Source: Hofstenia miamia (lineage: Eukaryota > Xenacoelomorpha > Acoela). Taken from it: a stretch of 64,000 nt of DNA. How positions within the stretch are numbered: position 1 is the stretch's first letter; every line of letters begins with the position of its first letter. Below the pieces are notes generated by a model. That model was given only the letters and a program-made list of their open reading frames with translations, was not told where the DNA came from and did not search any database. Of this stretch, positions 36,258 to 45,065 are shown piece by piece. The stretch lies in contig SCFE01000001.1 of assembly GCA_004352715.1 (NCBI GenBank), positions 5,666,893 to 5,730,892 of the forward strand. Reading direction: 5' to 3'. Position numbers and translations under genes: made by a program.

Positions 36258-36845
36258 TAATATATATATATATTTATATATATGTATATATATTTATATA
36301 TATATATATATATTTATATACATCCATATATATATATATATATATATTTATATAGATCCATATATATATATATATATATATATATACTTAGTATTTTAAA
36401 TATTTTCATATTTGCGTAAACAAATGCTAGTTTGTAGACGCTATGTACATTTCTATGTATTTCAAGCATGAATAAGAAGCGTTTATAAAATAATAGCGTG
36501 GTAATTATAATATTATTTTATTTTTATCTCTTATATAAACAACCTACATTGGTCCTATTGAAATTGAAGTTAATTTTTTTTATTTTAAAAATTTTTTAGT
36601 TTCTATGACGATTGTTGGAGTACTTAATGCAATGAAATACATACTTCATATAAAATTCTAAGTTGTCCAGCTTCTCCCCAGTTGTCTGTCTCATCGGCCA
36701 TTCGCATGAGTTTTTTTGACCGCGTGGAGACATTGCGTTTGCTAATTCCAAGTGGTCCAGTACCAAACTTGGTATTGATCACATTTGATGATGAGACGAC
36801 ATCTCCATCGGTAGTTGTTTCTATTGTTGTAGTGGTTACCTCCAT
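17358..36845 (-). CDS. Prm: Paramyosin gene, 16 coding exons resolved (885 codons; C-terminal tail open)
   Basis: Paramyosin is the long coiled-coil rod protein that forms the core of invertebrate muscle thick filaments under the myosin layer. Exons, 5' to 3' on the minus strand: 36645-36845, 31132-31188, 30664-30750, 29884-30129, 29451-29696, 29155-29343, 28909-29049, 26769-26985, 26276-26427, 26114-26202, 25531-25723, 20428-20556, 19180-19368, 18130-18324, 17872-18054, 17358-17498. Every junction has GT/AG and phases agree throughout. The joined protein has 885 residues, close to the usual 850-880. It has a short non-helical head (about residues 1-50) and then an uninterrupted heptad rod with paramyosin landmarks: [72 protein letters not shown]. 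There is no myosin motor, so it is not a myosin heavy chain. The protein ends within the tail ([13 protein letters not shown]). Confidence 0.93.
17872..18054 (-). CDS. Prm: Paramyosin exon 15 (residues 778-838)
   Basis: 183 nt, phase 0: [59 protein letters not shown]. The donor GTATTT abuts poly-A/(TA)n sequence and looks weak, and the end contains a proline. Joining here to exon 16 nevertheless keeps the exact spacing (34 residues from KI to SEER) seen in other paramyosins, which supports the boundary. Confidence 0.85.
18130..18324 (-). CDS. Prm: Paramyosin exon 14 (residues 713-777)
   Basis: 195 nt, phase 0: [53 protein letters not shown]. The Gly-rich break and GRR..EKLE are like the flatworm sequence at this point; most families have GGK instead. 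Confidence 0.93.
19180..19368 (-). CDS. Prm: Paramyosin exon 13 (residues 650-712)
   Basis: 189 nt, phase 0: [50 protein letters not shown]. Corresponds to the family's L...KRKLE.....L..D.DE.L.E.K..DER. Confidence 0.92.
20380..20453. repeat. 37-bp tandem duplication doubling the exon 12 splice donor
   Basis: Units 20380-20416 and 20417-20453 are identical, beginning TTATTAATTACC on the plus strand. Each contains the exon end and the GTAATT donor. Using the distal donor would add 37 nt and bring an in-frame TGA after four extra codons. Confidence 0.95.
20428..20556 (-). CDS. Prm: Paramyosin exon 12 (residues 607-649)
   Basis: 129 nt, phase 0: [20 protein letters not shown] to NEMRSNYEK. Its donor GTAATT and last 26 exonic bases are duplicated in tandem, 37 bp downstream; the proximal donor keeps the frame with exon 13. 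Confidence 0.9.
21936..22491 (-). pseudogene. Tc1-type transposase, C-terminal part
   Basis: 162 open codons: [40 protein letters not shown] and a C-terminal [11 protein letters not shown]. The usual SPDLNPIEH has become SPVMNVTEH (Glu kept), and the second catalytic Asp region near CFVKKMR is out of frame, so the enzyme is dead. Read across the corrected contig join, the frame continues upstream into [14 protein letters not shown] and SDESKF (first catalytic Asp) on the other contig. Confidence 0.82.
22440..25480. other. Mis-ordered contigs joined by single N bases
   Basis: Single N at 22492, 23707, 24383, 24777, 24933 and 25462. The sequence before one N recurs after a later, non-adjacent N: 22440-22491 = 23708-23759 (52 bp); 23466-23706 = 24384-24624 (241 bp); 24665-24776 = 24934-25044 (112/111 bp, one T-run difference); 24915-24932 = 25463-25480 (18 bp). 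These are unmerged contig end overlaps, not genomic repeats. The implied joins are contig 1 to 3, 2 to 4 to 6, and 5 to 7. No paramyosin exon is affected. Confidence 0.92.
23760..24164 (-). pseudogene. Tc1-type transposase, N-terminal part
   Basis: 24164-23922 encodes a paired-type helix-turn-helix segment: [35 protein letters not shown] (GRPxxT-like hinge), [19 protein letters not shown]. Further on, [10 protein letters not shown] with the first catalytic Asp lies next to the contig start. An in-frame stop after QY and frame breaks show decay. Confidence 0.75.
25531..25723 (-). CDS. Prm: Paramyosin exon 11 (residues 542-606)
   Basis: 193 nt: [54 protein letters not shown]. The KKKLE...ELE.ALD.ANK.NA block is highly conserved in paramyosin. 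It lies on the contig that begins at 25463, just outside the scrambled region. Confidence 0.93.
26114..26202 (-). CDS. Prm: Paramyosin exon 10 (residues 513-541, split codon at end)
   Basis: 89 nt ending in phase 2: [29 protein letters not shown]. Separated from exon 9 by a 73-bp intron. Donor GTAAGT. Confidence 0.9.
26276..26427 (-). CDS. Prm: Paramyosin exon 9 (residues 462-512)
   Basis: 152 nt: [40 protein letters not shown]. The GG-K/R-.-.HE...RRRLE pattern is one of the best paramyosin signatures. Confidence 0.93.
26769..26985 (-). CDS. Prm: Paramyosin exon 8 (residues 390-461, split codon at end)
   Basis: 217 nt ending in phase 1: [16 protein letters not shown] to [11 protein letters not shown]. 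The single last base joins two bases of exon 9 to make Val. Donor GTATGC. Confidence 0.9.
28909..29049 (-). CDS. Prm: Paramyosin exon 7 (residues 343-389)
   Basis: 141 nt, phase 0: [18 protein letters not shown] and [12 protein letters not shown]. Resembles the flatworm version (KRKLTVRITELE) more than the arthropod one. Donor GTAAGC. Confidence 0.9.
29155..29343 (-). CDS. Prm: Paramyosin exon 6 (residues 280-342)
   Basis: 189 nt, phase 0: [19 protein letters not shown], then [20 protein letters not shown] and the LRSKLERE step of paramyosin. Confidence 0.92.
29451..29696 (-). CDS. Prm: Paramyosin exon 5 (residues 198-279)
   Basis: 246 nt, phase 0: [20 protein letters not shown] to [11 protein letters not shown], continuous heptads without proline. 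Donor GTAAGA. Confidence 0.9.
29884..30129 (-). CDS. Prm: Paramyosin exon 4 (residues 116-197)
   Basis: 246 nt, phase 0. Begins [20 protein letters not shown] and contains [16 protein letters not shown] and [13 protein letters not shown]; this segment is diagnostic of paramyosin, where the family reads I..N.KRE.EL.KLR and L.KKHQDA..EL. Confidence 0.92.
30664..30750 (-). CDS. Prm: Paramyosin exon 3 (residues 87-115)
   Basis: 87 nt in phase 0, [20 protein letters not shown]..., matching the paramyosin segment ending in L.ERLDE. Donor GTAAGT. Confidence 0.88.
31132..31188 (-). CDS. Prm: Paramyosin exon 2 (residues 68-86)
   Basis: Only 57 nt, [19 protein letters not shown], the rod start equivalent to the conserved R.LEDLLD.ER region. 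Acceptor TTTTAG, donor GTAAAA, phase 0 on both sides. Too short for ordinary ORF detection. Confidence 0.85.
31210..31283. repeat. (TA)n microsatellite in paramyosin intron 1
   Basis: Alternating TA with a short TTTA-repeat interruption, just upstream of exon 2. Confidence 0.9.
33594..33911. mobile_element. hAT-type MITE in paramyosin intron 1
   Basis: 318 bp with termini CAGACTTGCCAACGAGCCGA and, on the other strand, TAGACTTGGAAACGAGCCGA. Flanked by an 8-bp target duplication, TGTTACAT (33586-33593) and TGTTCCAT (33912-33919), with one mismatch. Non-coding; interior has repeated GAGCCGAGC words. An 8-bp duplication and a CAG-type terminus indicate the hAT superfamily. Confidence 0.8.
36052..36388. 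repeat. Compound (TA)n-rich tract in paramyosin intron 1
   Basis: Several long TA blocks broken by ATTTATA and ATACAT variants. Open frames here encode only Tyr-Ile repeats. Confidence 0.9.
36645..36845 (-). CDS. Prm: Paramyosin exon 1 (residues 1-67), start codon
   Basis: Start ATG at 36845-36843 (context AATAATGG); an in-frame TAA lies about 40 nt upstream, so no earlier ATG is likely. Encodes a Thr/Ser-rich head ([14 protein letters not shown]) with a basic patch [11 protein letters not shown] before the rod begins. The head is longer than in several known paramyosins. Ends in phase 0 at donor GTATGT. Confidence 0.85.
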
Positions 36846-38750
36846 TATTTCTGCGTTCTTCACCAAAGTTTGAAGATATAGTTATTTGAAACTGCGCCTT
36901 ACGCCCGCGTAATGACTGTTTGTAAATCGACACTTGTTATCGCGTTGACCTCAGCGGTTAGAACGCATTCTGGAATGTTTCGAAATGGAAATAGATTGGG
37001 AAATAATATCTATTCGTGAAATATCCATGCAGGTGTGGTAAGTCTCAAAGGAATAAATTGTGACAAAATATGGTCTCCTGCATTTCGGCAGTGTTGTAAA
37101 TATTTAGTTTATTTACTTATAGAGGGTAAGGTACGGCATGCATTCTAAATGTTTATCATTATCAGTAAGCTTCCCAACTACATATGACCAAGGCCCCAGA
37201 CAGCTTCAACTTTCACTCAAACTATTTAGTTCTTACCCTAATAAATCATAGAAATGGAGGCCATTGTTAGACAAACAACGATAACTGGCACATGCATGAT
37301 GGAAATCGTAAACAAAAAATGCACTAAGCTGTTGATGGCAATGGTTTACATTTTATTTGATTATATGTTAATACTGTCTAGCAAAAACGGTTGTCTAGGG
37401 AAAGAAATGATTAAATGTATAAAATAATTCCTTAAACTTGTGTTTAAAGCTGACGTTAATCCAACTAGAGCGTAACTATAAACATAATCAGTATGAATGC
37501 TAACACAGCAGTTAATTCAAAAATATTTTAAGTAGCTGCAGTAAAAACCAGTAAAAATATGTTATTGTTCATTTTAGCGTGTGATTAGCAAATCTGTGAT
37601 ATAATATGAAATATTAAAATATATGTCATTGCATTGTACGCAATTCTTATGGAATGCTTTTAAAATGTGTGATTCCTCGTGATTTTTGGATAAACAGGAT
37701 TTTGAGTTGAGTCTAAAAAAATCTAAAAAAACAGATCTTTATAAAAAATGATTTTTGTAAAAATTTTTGTACATGGAGTAGCGCGACAATACATGAGGAA
37801 GAATTTCACTCAAAAGCTTAGAAAAATATTTGCCGTGACCGTATTCTCTGAAAAGAGTCATTCAAAAAAATACTTTATTACACACATACGGTATACTCAA
37901 AAGAGACATTTCAATTACAACAACTCTGTATAATCTTATCATACGAATCATGCGTCAGACAACGAGGCGTATGCAATCTATATTTCACACTGGATATATT
38001 TAGATATATCATTCTTTCGTTGACGCCTTAATCCCCGATGGCTTTTACCTAGAATAATGAAGAGTTTCTGATTTTAGTTGTTGATATTTCGATTCTTTAA
38101 AAGCTAAAATTTATTACCTAATATTTAATTAAGGGTATGTTCAGACTATCGATTTTTATCGTCTGTCAATATATCAAAACCAATAGCCTGAATAATCCCG
38201 CCAATTTTTTGCGAAATGATCAGATTGCTGCTATCTGATAATTTAATAGCTGATAAACATAAATGGCTTCTATTATATTAAAAGTTATGTTTTATTGCTA
38301 CTTAAGTTCAATTCTAAGAGCCAACGGTTACCAAAAGCCCATTATTGAATTTGAAATGTTAAAACGTCGAACTTCAATCGGTTGTTTACATAGTTATTAA
38401 TTTCTATAGCTGTTCATCAAAAATAATTGTTAGTTAGTAAATCGATTCTAGATAATCTATCGTCTATCTAAAATCGATAATTATCAATAAACATTTCAAA
38501 AATATTTTTTGTTGCAAGCAGTTGTACAGCTGATTCTGAAACAAAATTTTCTACTGAATTTTAATGTAAAGTTCAATTTTTATGTAGACGCCAATTTTTT
38601 ACGCAATTTTGAATCTTTTTGATTCTCAATTTAGCATATCTTAGGCTAAGTATTCCAAGAAAAAACATAAAAACGTAAAGTAATATAAATATTTTGTGTA
38701 CTACATCTCTACATTAAAAAATTTAATCAAAATACTTAGTTATTAAAAAC
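36846..38750. other. Paramyosin 5' flank and gene-free interval
   Basis: The first 100-150 bp upstream of the paramyosin ATG are less AT-rich and may hold the 5' UTR, but no core promoter element is convincing. The rest has no supported gene. Confidence 0.4.
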
Positions 38751-38754
38751 AATC

Positions 38755-39130
38755 TTTTTTGCAACTCCGCCTCGGGTATGCTCCTCTTAAGGCCCAACAA
38801 GAATTTGCCAACATATTGCAGTTCCATTTGCACCTATATCTTTTTTCAAAATTTTTAAAATCTTGATAGAAACTTTCACTGATTTGTTTGTTAATGCGCC
38901 TAGGTTGTTAAAAAACTAATAGTTTAAATGCACTTTGACACTCATATTACTTCCCAATTACTGAAATGAATTCAACATATCATGTACGAAGTCAGGATAA
39001 TTAGCAGCTTTTGTATCGCCAAGGAAATTTCTTACTACATTTTTACATGTTAAAACAATTCCAGACTCTAAGTTCACCAACATTCACATTTTTCACAAAA
39101 TCCTCGTGTTTGATAAATGCTCTAATTTAA
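38755..39130 (-). pseudogene. Relic of a multi-copy uncharacterised animal family (FHQD...RYQG...W motif)
   Basis: Minus-strand reading gives HEDFVKNVN, KKFLGDTKAANYPDFVHDML, LGSNMSVKVH in one frame, then after a shift SESFYQDFKNFEKRYRCKWN, CNMLANSCWALRGSIPEAEL. This matches the pattern I know from a protein family present in many copies in several invertebrate genomes (LG..MS.K.H, GERFHQD, RYQG.W, MMADYCW.L). Its function is unknown; the copy number suggests a mobile-element origin. Two stops and a frameshift make this a dead copy. Confidence 0.6.
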
Positions 39131-40915
39131 GAACTATAAAAAATTCCTGCCATTATTTTTTCAAATGAGATAGCTGGAAATTGGGAGGAGAGGTACATAG
39201 AATACTGCTGATTCCTATCCAGAGCTAAAAACTGTTTCGTACATAAGTCCTAGCTTAATGTGAAGTAGAGGTAGTACATCTTTAGCTTGATCAATAAGGC
39301 TATAATCAATAGTCTAAACACACCTTGAGGTTTGCCAACTTGTATACTAAAAGGACACTCTGCTTAAGTATTTTATGATATATCTAGTTTGAAAAGGTGA
39401 AAAGCACACATCCAAAAAATATAAAACTTGTTGATGTTTAAATTCAAAATGATGATTGATAAAAAGGATTAAAGGTGTCAATCATCATTTAACACACATT
39501 TTCAAAATCTATTAAATATCTTAGGGAATCATTTTTGATTTCATAGATATAAATGGATGTCAGTGCTTTTCTTCAACTGCGATATTTATTATACAAATTT
39601 AATAAGAAAGTTGATTGAAGAAATTCGCAATTCATCATGGCAAATGGATGACATTGATGGATTCAATTTTATTAAGTTGATCTATAATTTAGTTGTGGGT
39701 CCAACCACCTATCCCAATGTCTTCTTTACGGTTCTATGTTTACCAATTTCAACTAACTCAAAAAGCTCTTATTCAGAGTTACTTACATCTATTTACGCTG
39801 GAATAACAAAAATATACCAGAAGACGTCTGCAGATAGGGCAAACTACGTATTTGAACATCTTCGCTGTCTTCAAAATTTTCTTATTTTGAAATCTGTAAA
39901 GATAGTCCGTCCATAACTCCCAGATTTCGGTTGGAATGTCTTTAACAGTCAGCAACATTTCAAAGTCATTTTCTTCATTTAAATTATATGCTTGATTATC
40001 GTGCCCACCTAAATTTAATTTCATAAAATTTTTTGTTTGAATTACTTTTAATAATGTTAGTGAATTGTTTTAGAATTTTTAGGCAGACAAATGCGATGCT
40101 GAAAATGACATAGACTTGTGTTAGTGTACATTCTAAGAAAGACAACAAATTCATTCCCATTGTTAATGTACCATCGATTCAATTTACTTCTTTTCTCTTC
40201 GTTAGTGTCTGCCAAGAAAAGAAAAACTTTCTTCATGTTTTATCTTGTCCTATTTCCAGCAATGAACATAGAGAACGTGTTAAGCTAATGATTTAGATTT
40301 TAAGCACGACAGAGCATTATAGGTTATCAGCAATTTTTAATGTGTTAGTAAAACGAAGTTTAACTCATTACCTTCTTTATTATTGATTTAAATATTTATT
40401 CTTTAGAACATATAGAAGGTTGGGAGGCCTCCATGAATTTCATGTTTTGGCTGAATCTTGAACGTTGCGCAATTGTAAGCCATTTTATGTTCAAAAGAAT
40501 CATAATTATAAATATTTTTTCAGCAATACGTTTTTTATAAGTTAATGTTTGCAATGGAGAGGTATGCACAGAGACCCGGGTGATGCTATGAAAAACATTA
40601 ACTAATACAGCAAGGTTATTAATATTTTGATAAATATTTATGTTTTATATGTGTTCCTGCATGCTTAGGAAAGTTGTGAGAAGGAAAACATACATTTACA
40701 ATACGGGGACACTACCATTATCCAGGGTCTATTTAAAAAGCACTCCATTAGCTAAAGAAAGGAGCAATCTTTTTAAATTTTATTTCAATGTTCTAGAATG
40801 AAGGCAAAATTGAAATTTTACATTTTGAAAAGATATATATATAGTTGAATCTAGAATGGTTGGAATATGCTTAATCTACTACCAAGATAGGGTTGTTTGA
40901 ATTTGATTATATATG

Positions 40916-40953
<38 letters not shown>

Positions 40954-40962
40954 TATATATAT

Positions 40963-41000
<38 letters not shown>

Positions 41001-41148
41001 TTTGCATAAATTATTGAGATAAATTGATTGGAACAAACCACAATGTTTAGAGTTTTCGATTTTTAAAAAATCATCATTAGGACAAAATTGTGGCAACATA
41101 AATTTACAGTGAACTACAAGATCTATTAAATTATAAATATGCATGCGC
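39131..41148. other. Gene-free interval with (TA)n
   Basis: No supported gene. A 119-codon plus-strand frame at 39557-39916 and an 81-codon minus-strand frame at 39779-40024 overlap; neither shows a recognisable motif. (TA)n occurs at about 40910-41000. Confidence 0.35.
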
Positions 41149-41480
41149 TTAAAATATCTTTAATATGTTTGAATTTTGTTGATTATGAATTAATTGCTCT
41201 TTATCTTGGTTCTTAATGTAAAGAGCTTTCATCATTCTAAAATCCTTGGTTCTTTTTAATTTTGTAAACATTTTTATGCTTGATTGATGTTTATGCATAA
41301 ATATTTCTGATTTTAAATGCCCCTTAATATGTTCTTTTGCTTTTGTAATCAAATAGGACGACTTGTTTTACCAATTTACGGTTTTTGACAATCGTCACAG
41401 TTATATTCATAAAGTACAGATGAAAAAATCTATTGAAAATTCCATATATTTAAATATCTGTAAGAAACCTAAAATTAAAA
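41149..41480 (-). pseudogene. Second Penelope-like GIY-YIG endonuclease relic
   Basis: Minus-strand reading: SSVLYEYNCDDCQKP*IGKT, a frame slip, then TKAKEHIKGHLKSEIFMHKH, FTKLKRTKDFRMMKALYIKN. It parallels the copy at 7982-8245 residue by residue (CDDC, YIG with the Tyr now a stop, EH, RTK...AIYIK), so both come from related Penelope elements. The two copies lie 33 kb apart in the same orientation. Confidence 0.6.
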
Positions 41481-42534
41481 CTTAAATTGCTTAACAAAGC
41501 TCCAAATAATATCATCATAATACCAATATTCAAATCATTAAGAACATCTGATACCATAAAAAATAAGGATCCNATATACACAATGTACATACATTACTGT
41601 GGGAATTTTAGTTTTTAATTACTATTAATGTAAATATATACAACATACATTATATTTATTCATCTGTAGATTATTTTATTTTTTAAATATTCTTATACTC
41701 TAGAAAAGTAAATGAAAAAAAGTTTCCTCTGTTTTGATAAGGAATAACGAAGATGATTTGAAGCAAGATTTTACATTGTCAAATCCAGATAGTGATTTAT
41801 AGCTGTGTTTGTAAAACATTGTCTGTGTTAATAGATAATATCAATTTTATCTTTAACGCTTATTAGATTGTTTAGCCCAAACGAGAAACAAAATTTATCA
41901 GAAACAATATTTGTCGCCACTTACAGAAAATAGTGTTCATTTTCAATACATTCTACTCATATTTCTATGGAAAAATGGATTTCTGTATTGATAAAGTTCG
42001 TCTGGACGCGTGGGCATATCGGCATAAGTGCTTTAAAGCTATACACTGGATGAATACTAGTTGGAGGGGGAAGTCTGTGCTATACACACTGTGACTGACC
42101 TTAATGTACACACGACTACGAAATCCACTCTCCCACGTTGTCTAATTCGAAAACCGGATCCTCATGTGTCTATGAATAAATTCTTAAAGACGGTTTATTC
42201 GGAGACATAAGCTATAGATAAATAATGACTAAGACTGAGTATATACTTATCAACCGTAAATCATTTGTGTTCTAATTAAAAAACTAAGGACTGTCAAAAT
42301 TCACATACAGCCTCTAGCGGTAAATTATGGAACTCAAATGTATATATTAATATATGTATATATGGGTATATCAATAATTATAATTGAATTTGGGAATTAT
42401 TACCCAATTTTTTTGCAAATAAGTTTAGTTTTAGCTTTAGTTTAACTTATATATTGAAGAGGTGAATTCAATGAGTCCAAACTGTTAATAACATAATTTA
42501 AGAAAACAATAATTTGGCAATAGCTAAAGTTGCA

Positions 42535-42537
42535 TCG

Positions 42538-42571
<34 letters not shown>

Positions 42572-43308
42572 NNNNNNNNNNNNNNNNNNNNNNNNNNNNN
42601 NNNNNNNNNNNNNNNNNNNNNNNNNNNNNNNNNNNNNNNNNNNNNNNNNNNNNNNNNNNNNNNNNNNNNNNNNNNNNNNNNNNNNNNNNNNNNNNNNNNN
42701 NNNNNNNNNNNNNNNNNNNNNNNNNNNNNNNNNNNNNNNNNNNNNNNNNNNNNNNNNNNNNNNNNNNNNNNNNNNNNNNNNNNNNNNNNNNNNNNNNNNN
42801 NNNNNNNNNNNNNNNNNNNNNNNNNNNNNNNNNNNNNNNNNNNNNNNNNNNNNNNNNNNNNNNNNNNNNNNNNNNNNNNNNNNNNNNNNNNNNNNNNNNN
42901 NNNNNNNNNNNNNNNNNNNNNNNNNNNNNNNNNNNNNNNNNNNNNNNNNNNNNNNNNNNNNNNNNNNNNNNNNNNNNNNNNNNNNNNNNNNNNNNNNNNN
43001 NNNNNNNNNNNNNNNNNNNNNNNNNNNNNNNNNNNNNNNNNNNNNNNNNNNNNNNNNNNNNNNNNNNNNNNNNNNNNNNNNNNNNNNNNNNNNNNNNNNN
43101 NNNNNNNNNNNNNNNNNNNNNNNNNNNNNNNNNNNNNNNNNNNNNNNNNNNNNNNNNNNNNNNNNNNNNNNNNNNNNNNNNNNNNNNNNNNNNNNNNNNN
43201 NNNNNNNNNNNNNNNNNNNNNNNNNNNNNNNNNNNNNNNNNNNNNNNATATATATATATATATATATATATATTGACCCATATATATATATATATATATA
43301 TATATATG
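42535..43308. repeat. (TA)n tract enclosing a 676-bp N gap
   Basis: TA repeats flank the N run 42572-43247 on both sides and continue to 43308 with a GACCCA interruption. Most of the gap may itself be TA repeat that could not be assembled. Confidence 0.9.
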
Positions 43309-43760
43309 GGTTGGGCTATGAACCATGCCGGAAATTAATGAGTCCAGCGATGCATGGGTCAAGCGAGCTGAATGAATCGCTTTTTCCCAATAGCATTAAT
43401 TAGTCATTGGTCAAGATGCCAAACTAACATGGGTCGAATGGGTCAGTGTTTGGTAAAGCTAGCAACACGCTAACAAGTAACATTTTGTAATTGCATTGTT
43501 TTGGTTTTTCTGCTGTAAATAGAATTAGTTTTTATATAATATGTTGTTCTTATATTTGGTGTCTACTATTTTGATGTGTCATATTAAGTGAAATGGGTCA
43601 CGCTTGTAGTAGGTGAAGTGGGTGATGGATCTAGGCATTAAAAGGTCAAATAGGTCATCAGTCAGCAAAGCTGACCCACTAGCATTTCGGATGGGTAATA
43701 AGTCGGCTCGTGAATCAAATATATCAAAACAATTGGGTGGAGGTAAGGTCTTGTGTCACA
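43309..43760. repeat. GGGTCA-rich repeat fragment
   Basis: Repeated ATGGGTCA/GGGTCAA words resemble the interior of the hAT-like non-autonomous elements seen at 51163-51922 and 50620-50800. No clear ends, because the left side runs into the (TA)n/N gap. Confidence 0.4.
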
Positions 43761-44038
43761 AGTTATGATCTGTTTTTCATATCAAATACGCTTCATTTAA
43801 AAACAATATGCACTTCATATCCTAGAATTAGACTTTTTTTGTTGTTTAAACTTTCAGTGTCACAGTAACAAAAGGAATGAGAGAGAAGACTTTCTCGATA
43901 GAAGTGAAAGAATTACTGTTTAGTATAAAGTTTTTTTTGCTGGAACTTTCCAGAAAATGAAAGCAATTGAAAATATTTCTGTTGAAGCTAATATTTCTTT
44001 CTTTATCCAAATATTAATAACTAATTGGTTAGACTTAC

Positions 44039-45065
44039 TGTTATAAGGTTTGTACTGAATATGAAATTTATCATCGCCTGCATTACTTTGCTTAGAGTTT
44101 CTGTTAGATTTCGATGTAACTATAGATCTTGAGTTCTTCATATTGTATAGAAAATTTTTTCTTTGATATGAAAGAGAATCTTCGAGATAAAGCATTACAT
44201 TTTGGTCATCTATAAGCGATTCTACTGGAGCAGGTCTATCATTATTTAAAAATCTTTTTGATGGAAGATTATCTGAATAACCACTACTTAAATCATTAGT
44301 TATGAAATCGTTTGTTTGTTCTATACTGTCTCTTTTTAGGAAGTTTTTGTTTGAACAGTTTTCATTTAGGGGTTTTGAATAATATAAATTTTGCAAAGTG
44401 CAATCATTTTCATTTATAGCATCAAAGCAGTCATTATTTTCTTCATCATCAACATTTTGTGCATTATTTAACTGCTCCTTATTGGAACCAAGATTTTCTA
44501 CATAACTAATTTCAGGCTTTTGCTCGATTTCTTCGTTTGTAAATTCTTCTGCTATGCTATCCAAGGCACTACGATAGTTCCAATGTCTCAAATAGGTTAC
44601 TTCAGCATCTTCTTCAGAATCAACAACATCTTCACAATAGTAGACATAATTTTCTTGATCTACAACACTATAATTTGGCTCTAAGCAGAATTTATTGCCA
44701 TTATTAGAAGTGCATTCACTGGTTGCACCGCAATTATAGTAGAATGCATTATGATTCATTCGTTCCAAGGAAACATCTTCATCTGAATCGATGTTACAAG
44801 GTAGTTGTTCATTATTGCACATATCAGTACTGCGTATACCTGAAAAATAGTTTACTGCTTCTGAATCATTCTTCTTCATTTGACAAGATGTCTCCACCTG
44901 GCTAGTTTGTGCAGAAGACTTTATGCACTCCTTTGTCTTGCATCTGCGTATAATACCGTGGATATACAGTGATGCTTTTTCCACAGTATATGCTCTTCTA
45001 GCATCAAGGTCTTTATGTATAGTTGCATATTCAAACTTGTGCACCTTCATGATATACGTTTGCAT
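44039..45065 (-). CDS. Unrecognised acidic, Asn/Ser-rich protein, first coding exon (342 codons)
   Basis: Open from an ATG at 45065 with a TAA codon immediately before it, so translation should start here or at the Met five codons on. It runs to a donor GTAAGT at 44038 in phase 1; reading through adds 39 poor-quality codons, so a splice is more likely. The N-terminus (MKVHKFEYATIHKDLDARRA, then a Cys-containing RRCKTKECIK) could fold. The rest is rich in Asn, Asp, Glu and Ser with acidic runs (DSEEDAEV, DDEENNDCFD) and looks disordered. No signal peptide, membrane segment or known domain is visible. It is the longest uninterrupted non-transposon frame here besides the transporter. Downstream exons would lie left of 44038 and are not found. 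Function unknown. Confidence 0.6.

Noticed and set aside
36142-36399. 85-codon Tyr-Ile-rich frame
   Set aside because: Pure read-out of a TA microsatellite in a paramyosin intron.
17358-36845. Possibility that the coiled-coil gene is a myosin heavy chain or a myosin-rod product
   Set aside because: No motor domain or alternative exons are seen, and the rod has paramyosin-specific blocks (KRE.EL.KLR, GGK..HE...[15 protein letters not shown]) at the right positions with total length near 885.
39557-39916. 119-codon plus-strand frame
   Set aside because: No known motif, no clear splice context, and an overlapping frame exists on the other strand; treated as chance.
42442-43362. Long open frames of 250-300 codons on both strands
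   Set aside because: They are open only because the N gap is untranslated; the visible parts are Tyr-Ile from (TA)n.
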